Of a stretch of DNA of 64,000 nt, positions 17,560 to 26,893 are shown piece after piece (positions within the stretch are counted from its first letter, which is position 1; the number at the start of each line of letters is the position of its first letter). The notes beneath the pieces are model-generated. The model had not been told where the DNA came from and did no database searches. It saw only the letters and a list, made by a program, of their open reading frames with translations. The stretch is taken from positions 122,853-186,852 of the forward strand of contig DESQ01000030.1 of NCBI GenBank assembly GCA_002361355.1, read 5' to 3'. The position numbers and the translations under genes are program-made. This DNA comes from Lachnospiraceae bacterium UBA3310. GTDB lineage: Bacteria > Bacillota > Clostridia > Lachnospirales > Lachnospiraceae.

Positions 17560-19755
17560 ATGTACAGTTTTTTGGTGGGATTCCAGATGCTGATGGTTCT
17601 GGGATGCTTTGGTTTCGTAATTATCATGACGAGACAGCGTGAAAATATGCTTTCTAAGCTGATGCTGTGTGTGGGCTTCTTTGGAGCAATTCAAAATGCC
17701 GGATATTTGCTGGAACTGCTTTCCAGAAATATCGGCGAGGCAATGACTGCGGTGTGCGTGGAGTTTATGGGCGGCGCATTTATGAGCACCTTCCTGTTTA
17801 TATTTGTGGCCAGATATTGCGGTTATAATATTTCGGCCAAGATTGAGGCGTTGATGTTCAGCCTGGATGGACTTGTGCTTCTTTGTATTTGGGGTTATCG
17901 TTATACGCCTATTTACTATTCGAGAGTATCTTTTGTGACAGAGGGACTTTTCCCGCATCTGGTGTTGGAGAAGGGGCCGCTCCACTATGTATTTTTAGTA
18001 CATATGTTTATACATATGATAGGTTGTTTTGTCATGACGATGTTGACAAACAAGCGGTTAAGAAACGGAAGGCAGAATATCAATCTGATTGCGCTGGGAA
18101 TTTGCAGCATTTTTCCGATCCCCGGGTTTTTGTGCGATATCTTTCAGTTGATCGAGGGTTATGATGCCGTACCGGCTTGCGAGGCTCTGAGCATTATTGC
18201 TTTTGGAATTGTGATTGTATTTTACCATATATTTGATATCACAGTTACGGCCCATGAGGATATCATAAAAACCATGGATGAGGCCGTGTTGATTGTGGAT
18301 GTGGACGGTGGTTTTGTGGAGGCGAATGACAAGGCGAAGGAGTTATTTCCGAGTCTTGGGCGTTTCAGAAAAGGAGAGCAGGTCTGCAGGGAAAATTTGA
18401 AGGATGTTTTTGCAGCCAACAACTATTTTGAGTATGTAAGCTGTAATCATACTTTTGAAGTGCACGCCAACACAATCTGGAACAACCGGGTGCTGGTGGG
18501 GTATTCGATTGTGTTTGTAGATATGACCCAGAGTAAAAATCAGATTGAGCAGATGAAGCTGTTAAAAGCCAATGCGGAGAAGGCAAACCGGGCGAAATCG
18601 GAGTTCCTTGCAAGGGTATCGCATGAAATCAGGACGCCGATCAATGCGGTAATTGGCATGAATGAGATGGTACTGCGGGAGTCTTCGGAGGAAGATGTGA
18701 AAAAGTATTCCATGGATATCAAAACATCCGCCCACGCGCTGTTGGGAATCATCAATGATATTCTGGATTTTTCCAAAATTGAATCGGGAAAGATGGAGAT
18801 CGTGCCCACGGAGTATGAACTAAACAGTATGCTCAACGATCTCTACAACATGTTCTCCCTGCGTGCCCATGAGAAGGGCTTAGGCTTTGAAGTGAACATA
18901 GATCCGGGACTTCCGTCAAAACTCTATGGAGATGATATTCGTATCAGGCAGGTGCTGATCAATTTGCTGACGAATGGAGTCAAGTACACCCGTAAGGGCA
19001 CGGTGACTTTTGAGGTGACGGGCGAACGGGACGGGGAAGATGAGATACTGCATTTTGTGGTGAGGGATACAGGCATTGGTATTAAGCAGGAGGATATTCC
19101 GAAACTTTTTTCTGCCTTTGAGCGCATTGATGAGGAGAAAAACCGCGACATTGAGGGCACGGGACTTGGGATGAATATTTCCCTGCAACTGCTGAAGCTG
19201 ATGAATACGGATCTGCGGGTGGAAAGCGTTTACGGGGAAGGAAGCCGGTTTTTCTTTGCGCTGCGTCAGCGTATTGTAGATGTAGAACCGATCGGCAATT
19301 TTCAAGAGCGGGCAAGGCAGGCCGCCAGGGAGCATACCTACCACGCCAGTTTTACATCGCCGGAGGGGGAAATCCTTCTTGTGGATGACAACCGTGTGAA
19401 CAGGAGAGTATTCTGCGGACTTCTGAAACAGACGAAGGTGCAGATTACGGATGTGGGAAGCGGTAGGGAGTGTCTGGATCACATCCGGCAAAAGCATTAT
19501 GATCTGATTTTCCTTGATCATATGATGCCGGAGATGGATGGTATGGAGACGATGCAGCATATGAAGGAGATGGAAGAGAATCTCTGCAAGGATACGCCTG
19601 TCATCATGCTGACGGCGAACGCGATCATGGGGGCGAAAGAACAGTATCTTGCGGCTGGCTTTGACGATTTCCTGGCAAAGCCCATCGACCAGGTCAAGCT
19701 GGAGAGGCTGATGATGCACTGGATGCCGCAGGAGAAGGTACATAGCAATACATAA
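17560..19755 (+). CDS. Hybrid sensor histidine kinase with 7TM sensor and receiver domain
   Basis: A 731-residue protein. Seven hydrophobic segments (about 3-225) resemble the 7TM histidine-kinase sensor module, followed by a PAS domain (about 235-325) and HisKA with SHEIRTPINAVIGM, phosphate acceptor H355. The HATPase follows (N box LLTNGVKYT, G1 DTGIGI, G2 GTGLGM), then a receiver domain (about 604-725) with phosphoacceptor D653 in FLDHMMPEMDG. It has no Hpt domain, so transfer to a separate phosphotransfer protein is expected. No response regulator gene lies beside it. The ATG follows ATGAGAGGAAAAT. Confidence 0.9.
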   Translation: MYSFLVGFQMLMVLGCFGFVIIMTRQRENMLSKLMLCVGFFGAIQNAGYLLELLSRNIGEAMTAVCVEFMGGAFMSTFLFIFVARYCGYNISAKIEALMFSLDGLVLLCIWGYRYTPIYYSRVSFVTEGLFPHLVLEKGPLHYVFLVHMFIHMIGCFVMTMLTNKRLRNGRQNINLIALGICSIFPIPGFLCDIFQLIEGYDAVPACEALSIIAFGIVIVFYHIFDITVTAHEDIIKTMDEAVLIVDVDGGFVEANDKAKELFPSLGRFRKGEQVCRENLKDVFAANNYFEYVSCNHTFEVHANTIWNNRVLVGYSIVFVDMTQSKNQIEQMKLLKANAEKANRAKSEFLARVSHEIRTPINAVIGMNEMVLRESSEEDVKKYSMDIKTSAHALLGIINDILDFSKIESGKMEIVPTEYELNSMLNDLYNMFSLRAHEKGLGFEVNIDPGLPSKLYGDDIRIRQVLINLLTNGVKYTRKGTVTFEVTGERDGEDEILHFVVRDTGIGIKQEDIPKLFSAFERIDEEKNRDIEGTGLGMNISLQLLKLMNTDLRVESVYGEGSRFFFALRQRIVDVEPIGNFQERARQAAREHTYHASFTSPEGEILLVDDNRVNRRVFCGLLKQTKVQITDVGSGRECLDHIRQKHYDLIFLDHMMPEMDGMETMQHMKEMEENLCKDTPVIMLTANAIMGAKEQYLAAGFDDFLAKPIDQVKLERLMMHWMPQEKVHSNT

Positions 19756-19786
19756 AGCGAAACATAGAAAGAGAGAAGGAATTGCC

Positions 19787-20641
19787 ATGAGGGAAAAGCT
19801 TAAAATAAAGGTGGAGGCACCGCAGTATACGGTTGTTTCGGGGGTTACCTTCGCACAGGTGGATGCATGGTTTGACCACACCAGAAGAGATCTGAAAATG
19901 GATATTATTTATCCGGAGGATAAGACGAAGAAGTACCCCTGCGTGGTATGGATCTGTGGCGGCGCGTGGCAGCGTCTTGACCGCAGTGCCCATCTTGCAT
20001 ACCTGACGGAACTTGCCAGAAACGGATTTGTGGTGGCGAGCGTCGAGTACCGCACAACCAATGAAGGGCCTTTTCCCATTCAGCTTACGGATGTAAAAGC
20101 GGGAATCCGTTATCTGAAAGCGCTGAGTGACCGCTACAATATCGATCCGAATCGGTTTGGCGTGATGGGCGAATCGGCGGGCGGTTATCTGGCGGCAATG
20201 GCTGCGCTGGCGGAGGATAAAGCCTTTGATGTGGGCGCCTTCACGGAATATTCCAGTAAGGTTCAGGCAGCCTGTCCGTGGTATCCGCCAACGGATGTGA
20301 CAGATTTTCCTTATCCCTCGCCGGTGGAGGCGGCGGCCTCGATGGAGTCGATGCTGCTTGGCAAAAATGTCATGTTAAATAAGGAGGAGGCGGTTAAGAT
20401 ATGTCCGGTTCATTTCGTGACGAAAGATGCACCGCCGTTTCTGATTATACACGGTGACAACGATCATACTGTCCCGTTTTCGCAGGGTGAGATTCTGCAC
20501 GATAAACTGGAAGAAGCGGGTGCGGATGTAAAACTTCTGGTTTTAGAGGGCGCTGATCATGCGGATATGCCCTTTTTCCAGAGAGAACTCTGGGAGAGAA
20601 TTACTGCTTTTTTCAAAGACAAGCTGGGAGAGGGAAGATGA
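19787..20641 (+). CDS. Alpha/beta hydrolase (esterase/lipase family)
   Basis: The 284-residue protein has the fold's markers: an oxyanion-type CGGAW segment (58-62), nucleophile S130 in GESAGG, an aspartate in HGDNDHTVPF and a histidine in EGADHADMPF. It resembles carbohydrate or acyl esterases of the BD-FAE/hormone-sensitive-lipase group. No signal peptide is present, so it works in the cytoplasm. The stop codon overlaps the next start (ATGA), so the two genes are translationally coupled. Confidence 0.85.
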   Translation: MREKLKIKVEAPQYTVVSGVTFAQVDAWFDHTRRDLKMDIIYPEDKTKKYPCVVWICGGAWQRLDRSAHLAYLTELARNGFVVASVEYRTTNEGPFPIQLTDVKAGIRYLKALSDRYNIDPNRFGVMGESAGGYLAAMAALAEDKAFDVGAFTEYSSKVQAACPWYPPTDVTDFPYPSPVEAAASMESMLLGKNVMLNKEEAVKICPVHFVTKDAPPFLIIHGDNDHTVPFSQGEILHDKLEEAGADVKLLVLEGADHADMPFFQRELWERITAFFKDKLGEGR

Positions 20642-21231
20642 ATTATTATCTGGTTGATTTTGAGAATGTAAAAAAGGACGGACTGGACGGCATCCATAAG
20701 CTGGAACAAGAGGATAAGGTGTGTATTTTATACAGTAAAAATGCGGACAGCATCACCTTTGAACAGCACAAAAAGATTATGGAATCCAAAGCAGATATTG
20801 AACTTTGTAAGGTGGATGTGGGCAGTAAGAATGCGCTGGATTTTCAGCTTGCCACACAGCTAGGGTTTTTGATTGCTAACAAGGCGGCTGACAGTTATTA
20901 TATTGTCAGCAAGGATAAGGGATTTGAGATTTTGAGCGGTTACTGGAAAAGCAGAGGCATATCGGTGACGCTGATTGCTGACATTATGGGACGCAGTCAT
21001 GACCATGAGACGCAGGAACTGAAAAATAAACTTGAAGAGGTTCTTGCGGAGGTTCTCAGGGAGAATGACGACGTGACGGTGGATGAGGTTTTAAAGACCA
21101 TACAGCAGTATAAGACGAAGCAGGGCATCATGAATGCGTTGATGAAAAAATATCCCAGCGCGGATAATAAGAAGTCCAGTAAGATTTACAAGACAATCAA
21201 GCCGCTCCTTGCGGATAAAAAGGGAAGTTGA
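20638..21231 (+). CDS. PIN/NYN-domain protein (putative RNase)
   Basis: This 197-residue protein begins MNYYLVDFENVKKDG, the acidic strand of the PIN/NYN nuclease fold, and has further expected positions in KNALDFQLATQLGFLI and YYIVSKDKGFEIL. The C-terminal 70 residues are a charged helical extension. RNA cleavage is the usual activity of the family, but the substrate is unknown. It overlaps the esterase gene by four bases. It is not part of an obvious toxin-antitoxin pair, since no small antitoxin lies next to it. Confidence 0.78.
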   Translation: MNYYLVDFENVKKDGLDGIHKLEQEDKVCILYSKNADSITFEQHKKIMESKADIELCKVDVGSKNALDFQLATQLGFLIANKAADSYYIVSKDKGFEILSGYWKSRGISVTLIADIMGRSHDHETQELKNKLEEVLAEVLRENDDVTVDEVLKTIQQYKTKQGIMNALMKKYPSADNKKSSKIYKTIKPLLADKKGS

Positions 21232-21348
21232 CAAAGCAGGGATAGTTGTGGGAAAACAGGGCAGACTAAGGCAGGGAGGGAGAGAGTTCCCCGATCAGTG
21301 AAAAGACAGGTAAATGCAGACAGGAAGAATAGAGAAAACGGGAGAAGT

Positions 21349-21843
21349 ATGGTGAAGAGCGGGAAGAAAACAGTATTCTTGGCGGGACTTCTGGTTTTAC
21401 TGGCGGGATTGTGTACCGCCTGTGGTGATAAGAAAGAGAGTTCTGATAATCTGGAAGGATCCCTGAGTGATATCATGGCGTCCCTCTATGCGAATGCCGA
21501 GCTGGACGAGGGATTTCGGGAGTCTTTGGACAGCTACGAAACAGTTGAAATTACAGACGATCTGGAAAGCTATATTCTGGGCACGGATGCAATCACCTAT
21601 ACCGAGGGCGTGGTTTCCATGCCGATGATGTCGTCCATGGCTTACCAGTGTGTGCTGCTTCGAGTGGACGAGGCGGACGTGGAGTCTGCGAAACAGCTTT
21701 TAAAGGACAACGCGGATCCTGACAAGTGGGTTTGTGTCAGTGCGGAGACCACGTTAATTGAGAGCCGCGGGAATGTGATCTTTTTTATTATGAGCGGCAA
21801 GGATGAGGCGTATGCGATGAATACGGCGTTTCAGAATTTATAA
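21349..21843 (+). CDS. Small lipoprotein of unknown function
   Basis: The ATG at 21349 (164 aa) follows CGGGAGAAGT and gives a compact signal peptide: positively charged MVKSGKKT, hydrophobic FLAGLLVLLAGL, then a lipobox ending at C25 (LCTAC-GDKK). The mature protein of about 140 residues has the pattern of DUF4358-like Clostridial lipoproteins (early TYTEGVVSMPMMSS, late IFFIMSGKDEAY), a tentative match. It is anchored on the outer face of the membrane. A terminator follows at 21863. Confidence 0.75.
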   Translation: MVKSGKKTVFLAGLLVLLAGLCTACGDKKESSDNLEGSLSDIMASLYANAELDEGFRESLDSYETVEITDDLESYILGTDAITYTEGVVSMPMMSSMAYQCVLLRVDEADVESAKQLLKDNADPDKWVCVSAETTLIESRGNVIFFIMSGKDEAYAMNTAFQNL

Positions 21844-21862
21844 TGTGAGTATTTGGAACAAC

Positions 21863-21890
21863 AGCCCCGCAGGTATAAGCCTGCGGGGCT
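21863..21890 (+). terminator. Strong GC hairpin, terminator of the lipoprotein gene
   Basis: AGCCCCGCAGG (21863-21873) pairs perfectly with CCTGCGGGGCT (21880-21890) around TATAAG. The tail GCCTTTGCTT is only moderately T-rich. It sits 20 bases after the stop codon and before the oppositely oriented small gene, so it could serve both. Confidence 0.75.
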
Positions 21891-21912
21891 GCCTTTGCTT
21901 CGGCAGATAAAA

Positions 21913-22125
21913 TCATACGCTGAGTACTGGCATTAGAATGCCGTTGATATATACATAACATGCTTTAGAGGTCGGGTTTCTCTTTAAATGCTCCTCGAAG
22001 GAACTGATGCTTTGGCGGGCTGCATAGACCTTATTTTGTTTTCTGTAAGCCGCGAGATTTTTTGCCATTGTGGTATAGATTGTTTCTACTTTGCTTCCCA
22101 TTAAAAACTGTTTCACACTTGTCAT
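21913..22125 (-). CDS. Small hypothetical protein (70 aa)
   Basis: A 70-residue basic protein (MTSVKQFLMGSKVETIYTTM...). The start has one of the best ribosome sites in the window (AAAGGAGGAAAATAAC), which supports a real gene. It has no signal peptide, and a mildly hydrophobic C-terminal stretch (ACYVYINGILMPVLSV). It is divergent from the AraC regulator at 22300. No family recognised. Confidence 0.65.
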   Translation of the reverse strand: MTSVKQFLMGSKVETIYTTMAKNLAAYRKQNKVYAARQSISSFEEHLKRNPTSKACYVYINGILMPVLSV

Positions 22126-22299
22126 GTTATTTTCCTCCTTTGGCTGTTCATTTTGATTTCAGATGTTTCCTGCTGTATTTGTATATTACCTGAGCAGGAG
22201 AAAATCATATAGCACAACTATTTGTTTTTTATCACAATTTTTAGCATATTACTGCAATTTATAGTATACTGATGGAAAAAGAGGGGAGGGGATTATGTT

Positions 22300-23067
22300 T
22301 TGCAGGGGAAAAAAACGAATCCAGACAGGCAGATTGCATATATGGCATATATCAATCGGGAGAATCGGTTCAGGCATCACTATTATGATGAGGAAATGAA
22401 GCAGTATGTGCTGATGAAGGCTGGCGATATGGAAGCTGTCAGAGAAAGTAACCGTATGATGACCTCCGGTTTGAACGGGCATTTGTCTGACGATTCTTTG
22501 AGAAATATGAAATATCTTTTTGTGGCAAATACCACCATTGCAACCCGATTTGCCATAGAGGGTGGTTTGGAATCTGAAATCGCCTATAATATCAGCGATC
22601 TGTATATCAATAAGATGGATTTGTGCCAGACCGTTGATGAAGTACTGGAAGTACACAGGGAAATGTTCACTTATTTTACGAAACAGATGGCGGAACTAAA
22701 AAAGAAGTCTGTGTTTTCCAAGCCTGTTGTCCAGTGTATGGAATATATTGATTTAAATTTACACACTTCCATAAAGGCTGCCGAATTGGCAGAATATGTG
22801 GATTTGAATCAAAGCTATCTCTCTACATTGTTTAAAAAAGAGATGAATATTTCCATCTCCGATTATATTTTGAAGCGCCGAATTGACACGGCGAAAAATA
22901 TGCTGCGCTATTCGGAGTATCCGGCTGCGCAGATCAGTGAGATTCTTGCATTCAGTTCGCAGAGTCATTTTATCCGCTGTTTTAAAAAGTCTACGGGAAT
23001 GACGCCGAATGAATACAGGAAACTGCACTACTACGAGAACTTTGAGGCGGCATTTGAAGATAAGTAA
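22300..23067 (+). CDS. AraC-family transcriptional regulator
   Basis: A 255-residue protein whose last 100 residues hold the two AraC helix-turn-helix motifs (IKAAELAEYVDLNQSYLSTL and AAQISEILAFSSQSHFIRCF, then the signature KKSTGMTPNEYRK). The N-terminal 150 residues form an unidentified sensing domain. The frame opens with TTG at 22300, spaced well from GAGGGGAGGGG; the nearby ATG at 22295 is out of frame. It faces the polyamine operon end-on (10 bases between stops) and is divergent from the 70-aa gene, a possible target. The ligand is unknown. Confidence 0.85.
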   Translation: MQGKKTNPDRQIAYMAYINRENRFRHHYYDEEMKQYVLMKAGDMEAVRESNRMMTSGLNGHLSDDSLRNMKYLFVANTTIATRFAIEGGLESEIAYNISDLYINKMDLCQTVDEVLEVHREMFTYFTKQMAELKKKSVFSKPVVQCMEYIDLNLHTSIKAAELAEYVDLNQSYLSTLFKKEMNISISDYILKRRIDTAKNMLRYSEYPAAQISEILAFSSQSHFIRCFKKSTGMTPNEYRKLHYYENFEAAFEDK

Positions 23068-23076
23068 GGCCGGCGT

Positions 23077-24156
23077 TTAGTACGCCTTAACCTCCTTCCA
23101 CAGCTCGTTATAAAGCGAATCCCCCTCCTCGCCAAGATATACATAGGTTTCCAGATTGTCATACTGCGACAGGTCAGGGAAGGCGATCTCGGAGTTTTTG
23201 ATGTCCTCCTCTTCAATCAATTCTCTCGCAGCCTCGTTTGGCGTGGAGTAGGTAATGTATTCGAAATTCAGGAGGGCGATATCCTCACGGCACATAAAGT
23301 CTATGAACTTCTCTGCATTTTCCTTGTTCGGAGCATTCTTCAGGATGACCCATGAGTCAATCCACACATTTGTCCCTTCTTCCGGAATCACATAGACAAG
23401 GTTAGAGTTTTCCCTCTGGGTGTAGATGGCTTCGCCGGAGTAGATCACGCCGATGGCGGCTTCGCCGCCAATCATTTTATCGCGAACCTGATCTACCACG
23501 TAGGCCTGGATCAGGGGCTTTTGTTCGATCAGGGAATTTTTTGCAATGGCCAGTTCATCCGGATCAAGGGTATTCATGGAAAAGCCGTTCAGCTTTTCAG
23601 CAACCATAAAAGCGTCGCGGACGGAATCCTGCATCAGGATATTGTCTGCATACTTTTCGTCCCAGAGTTGTTCCCAGCGTGTGATTGGCTCATCTACCAT
23701 CGTCTTGTTATAGAGGATGCCGACAGTTCCCCAGCAGTAAGGAATGGAGTATTTATTATCGGGGTCGAAGCCCTTGGACTGGTCGAAGTACTGCGCGCCA
23801 ATGTTTTTTTTCACATTGGGCATTTTGCTGTAATCGAGTTCGGAGAGCATGCCGTTCTGGATCATGCGGCTGATCATGTAGTCGGAGGGACAGGCGATAT
23901 CGTAGGCGACAGCGCCGGATTCCACCTTGGGATACATGCTTTCATTTGTCTCAAACTCATCGTAAATGACTTTGATGCCGGTTTCTTCCTCAAACATGCG
24001 AATGGTCTCAGGGTCTATGTACTCGCCCCAGTTGTAGACGATGACCTGTCCGTTTATGCCCTTGTCGGTGGAGCTGCAGCCGCAGAATGTAACTGCAGAA
24101 AGCAGCGCCAGTGTGATGATGATTTGTTTTGTATGATGGATTCTGTATTTTTTCAT
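23077..24156 (-). CDS. potD: Spermidine/putrescine ABC transporter, substrate-binding lipoprotein
   Basis: The 359-residue lipoprotein binds polyamine outside the membrane. Its signal peptide (hydrophobic ITLALLSAVTF) ends in a lipobox with C27 (FCGC-SST). The mature part starts VIVYNWGEYIDPETI, the classic PotD/PotF opening, with WGTVGILYN and YSGEAIY further on, typical of polyamine-binding clefts. It is the last gene of the minus-strand operon regulator-potA-potB-potC-potD, 19 bases after potC. Confidence 0.92.
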   Translation of the reverse strand: MKKYRIHHTKQIIITLALLSAVTFCGCSSTDKGINGQVIVYNWGEYIDPETIRMFEEETGIKVIYDEFETNESMYPKVESGAVAYDIACPSDYMISRMIQNGMLSELDYSKMPNVKKNIGAQYFDQSKGFDPDNKYSIPYCWGTVGILYNKTMVDEPITRWEQLWDEKYADNILMQDSVRDAFMVAEKLNGFSMNTLDPDELAIAKNSLIEQKPLIQAYVVDQVRDKMIGGEAAIGVIYSGEAIYTQRENSNLVYVIPEEGTNVWIDSWVILKNAPNKENAEKFIDFMCREDIALLNFEYITYSTPNEAARELIEEEDIKNSEIAFPDLSQYDNLETYVYLGEEGDSLYNELWKEVKAY

Positions 24157-24175
24157 GTCTTCCCCTTTTCGGCAG

Positions 24176-24973
24176 TTATTCTGCTTTTGCCCTGCTCTTA
24201 TCAGTCTTGTTTTTGTCCGTCGGAGACAGATTGATTAAAACAAGCAGTGTCAGGACAGTGATAAAAATCAGAGCCGAGAGTGCATACATTTCCGGTTTGA
24301 TGCCCTTTTTGATTTCCGTATAAATCTTTGTGGAGAGGGTATCTACGCCGACACCCTTGGTAAAGTGCGTGATGATGAAATCGTCCAGTGACATGGTAAA
24401 CGCCATGAGAAAGCCGGACAGGATGCCGGGCAGTAAATCCGGAAACATCACCTTAAAAAAAGCGGTAATGTGGGAAGCGCCCAAATCCAGTGCAGCTTCG
24501 TAGGTGCTTATGTTTAATTGTCTTACGCGGGGCATGACGCTCAAAATAACGTAAGGGATATTAAAGGTAATGTGGGACAGCAGTATCGTGCCCATACCGA
24601 AGCGGATCCCCAGGCTGATATAAAGCAGCATCAGGGAAATGCCGGTGACGATATCTGCATTCAGCATGGGGATGTTGGTAATTCCCATGAGGATCGATTT
24701 TGTCCTGCGCTTCATGGCCATCATGGCGATGCAGGCCACAGTGCCGATGACGGTGGCAGTCAGGGATGACGCAAATGCGATGAGCAGGGTGTTAAAAAGG
24801 GCCCGCAGGATTTCTTCGTTCTGAAACAGGGAAATATACCATTTGAAGGTAAATCCGCCCCATTTTGCCCTGGTTTTGCTCTCGTTAAAAGACAGAATGA
24901 TCAGAGTGCCTATGGGCGCATACAGAAAAAGAATAATCAGGGCTATGTATATTTTTTTCAGGATAGATTTCAT
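24176..24973 (-). CDS. potC: Spermidine/putrescine ABC transporter permease
   Basis: The 265-residue membrane protein has six hydrophobic segments and the permease EAA loop (YEAALDLGASHITAFFKVMFPDLLPGI), where the ATPase docks. The family-specific end SLDDFIITHFTKG is present. It overlaps potB by four bases, so the two subunits are coupled in translation. Confidence 0.92.
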   Translation of the reverse strand: MKSILKKIYIALIILFLYAPIGTLIILSFNESKTRAKWGGFTFKWYISLFQNEEILRALFNTLLIAFASSLTATVIGTVACIAMMAMKRRTKSILMGITNIPMLNADIVTGISLMLLYISLGIRFGMGTILLSHITFNIPYVILSVMPRVRQLNISTYEAALDLGASHITAFFKVMFPDLLPGILSGFLMAFTMSLDDFIITHFTKGVGVDTLSTKIYTEIKKGIKPEMYALSALIFITVLTLLVLINLSPTDKNKTDKSRAKAE

Positions 24974-25788
24974 AGCATGGAGCCCTCCCCTTCCTTATCG
25001 AAAACGGCGGATAAGATCATGTTGATTACAATAAATATCATCAGTACCATGGACAGGCCGCTGCCCAGGTGCCAGTTAGACATCCGGGTAAATTCCTGTT
25101 CAATCACATCTCCAATCAGAAGCAGCTTGCCGCCGCCGAGGAGGGAGCTGATCACGAAGGTGGTAAGCGCCGGAATAAATACCATGGTAATACCGCTGAT
25201 AATGCCGGGGATGGAAAGCGGCAGGATAATGCGGATAAAGGTATAAAAATGGTTGGCGCCCAGATCGCGGGCGGCGTTAATTACGTTTGGGTCGATCTTG
25301 GCCAAAGCGTTGTATAAGGGCAGTACCATAAAGGGCAGAAAATTATATACCATGCCGAGGATGATCGCCGCCGGTGTGTTGATGATCTGTAAAGCCGGCA
25401 GATGAAAAAAGGAAAGCACATGGTTAATAACCCCGTTTTTTTCAAGCAGGGTCTGCCATGCCAGTGTGCGAAGAAGAAAGTTCATCCACATGGGCAGAAT
25501 AAAGATCAATATAATGAAATTGTGCCGCTTTACCTTCATATTGGCGAGTATCATCGCCAAAGGATAGGCCAGCAGGAAACAGACAATCGTGCTTGTAAAT
25601 GAGAGCAGGAGAGCAAGACGGAGCGCCTTTGCGTGTCCCGCTGAGGTGATTGCCAGGATATTGTCGAGTGTGAACGCTCCCGTCTTATCTGTCAGTCCGT
25701 AGTAAAATACCATGCACAGAGGAATGATGATAAACACAGCCGACCAGAACAGATAAGGCGCCGAAAGCCATTTGCTTTTAGATGTCAA
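24970..25788 (-). CDS. potB: Spermidine/putrescine ABC transporter permease
   Basis: The 272-residue inner-membrane permease has six hydrophobic segments and an EAA loop (NAARDLGANHFYTFIRIILP). The segments PAAIILGMVYNFLPFMVLPLY and LLGGGKLLLIGDVIEQEF are characteristic of PotB. It overlaps potA by 11 bases and potC by four, forming the heterodimeric channel with PotC. Confidence 0.92.
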   Translation of the reverse strand: MTSKSKWLSAPYLFWSAVFIIIPLCMVFYYGLTDKTGAFTLDNILAITSAGHAKALRLALLLSFTSTIVCFLLAYPLAMILANMKVKRHNFIILIFILPMWMNFLLRTLAWQTLLEKNGVINHVLSFFHLPALQIINTPAAIILGMVYNFLPFMVLPLYNALAKIDPNVINAARDLGANHFYTFIRIILPLSIPGIISGITMVFIPALTTFVISSLLGGGKLLLIGDVIEQEFTRMSNWHLGSGLSMVLMIFIVINMILSAVFDKEGEGSML

Positions 25789-26851
25789 GAATCACCGCCT
25801 CCTCATCTTCAGATTCCGGTTTGTTCATGATCTGGATATTGAAAGGATCCACCTGAATGCCCACTTCTTTTCCCACAGGGAAGAGGGTGGTGGACTGTAC
25901 CAGCCACTCAAAGCCGCAGGCCTGTACCTCCATTTCATAGTGCACGCCCTTGAAGATCAGATGGGTTACCACCCCCTGAATGATGCCCTCCGAGGGCTCT
26001 ACCAGAATAACGTCCTCCGGGCGGATTACCACGTCTACAGGACGGTTGCGGCCAAAGCCCGTGTCCACACAGGCAAAACGAGTGCCGAGGATGCTGACCA
26101 GTTTATCTTCAATCATGGTGGCGGGGATGATGTTGCTGTCTCCGATGAAATCCGCCACAAACGCATTTTCCGGTTCGTTGTAGATAGATTCCGGCGTCCC
26201 GATCTGCTGGATGTACCCCTGATTCATGACCACAACAGTGTCGGACATGGTGAGAGCCTCCTCCTGATCGTGGGTGACATAGACGAAAGTGATGCCCAGC
26301 TCATTTTTCATGCGGATCAGCTCATACTGCATCTCCTGACGCAGCTTTAAGTCAAGCGCGCCCAGAGGTTCGTCTAAAAGGAGTACCTTGGGTTCGTTGA
26401 CGATGGCGCGGGCGATGGCGATACGCTGCTGCTGTCCGCCGCTTAAGGAGTCTGGCATACGGTTCTCATAGCCGTCCAGATTCACCAGCTTGAGCGCATA
26501 ACGGATCTTATCGTCTATGTAGCTTTTTGATTTCTTTTTAATTTTGAGGCCGAAAGCGATATTCTCGGCAATGGTCATATGCGTGAAGAGCGCATATTTC
26601 TGAAAGACCGTATTTAACTGTCTTTTATTAGGGGGAATATGTGTGATATCCTGCCCGTCAAAAATCACACGGCCTTTGTCCGGATTCGCAAATCCTCCAA
26701 GAATGCGCAGTGTTGTTGTCTTGCCGCAGCCGCTTGGCCCTAAGAGCGTGACAAATTCATTTTCATGGATATTTAAATTCAATTCGTCTAAAACCATCTG
26801 GCCGTCAAAAGATTTGGAAATATCAATCAACTGAATCAGTTCTTTATTCAC
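25778..26851 (-). CDS. potA: Spermidine/putrescine ABC transporter ATPase
   Basis: This 357-residue ATPase has Walker A GPSGCGKTT (about 39-47), signature LSGGQQQR, Walker B VLLLDEP, and the switch histidine in VYVTHDQEEAL. The C-terminal TOBE domain (about 270-345) is the regulatory extension of the MalK/PotA group. It powers import of polyamines by PotBC with PotD as receptor. It follows the regulator gene by 42 bases. Confidence 0.94.
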   Translation of the reverse strand: MNKELIQLIDISKSFDGQMVLDELNLNIHENEFVTLLGPSGCGKTTTLRILGGFANPDKGRVIFDGQDITHIPPNKRQLNTVFQKYALFTHMTIAENIAFGLKIKKKSKSYIDDKIRYALKLVNLDGYENRMPDSLSGGQQQRIAIARAIVNEPKVLLLDEPLGALDLKLRQEMQYELIRMKNELGITFVYVTHDQEEALTMSDTVVVMNQGYIQQIGTPESIYNEPENAFVADFIGDSNIIPATMIEDKLVSILGTRFACVDTGFGRNRPVDVVIRPEDVILVEPSEGIIQGVVTHLIFKGVHYEMEVQACGFEWLVQSTTLFPVGKEVGIQVDPFNIQIMNKPESEDEEAVILDI

Positions 26852-26893
26852 GAAAGTAAACCCTCCAGCGTTTGCATAAAATTTTTTAATTTG

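Noticed and set aside
20638..21231. Toxin-antitoxin system with the PIN protein
   Set aside because: The partner upstream is an esterase and the downstream gene a lipoprotein; no small antitoxin frame is present.
22295..22297. ATG start for the AraC regulator
   Set aside because: It is out of frame with the regulator; the TTG at 22300 is in frame and well spaced from the ribosome site.
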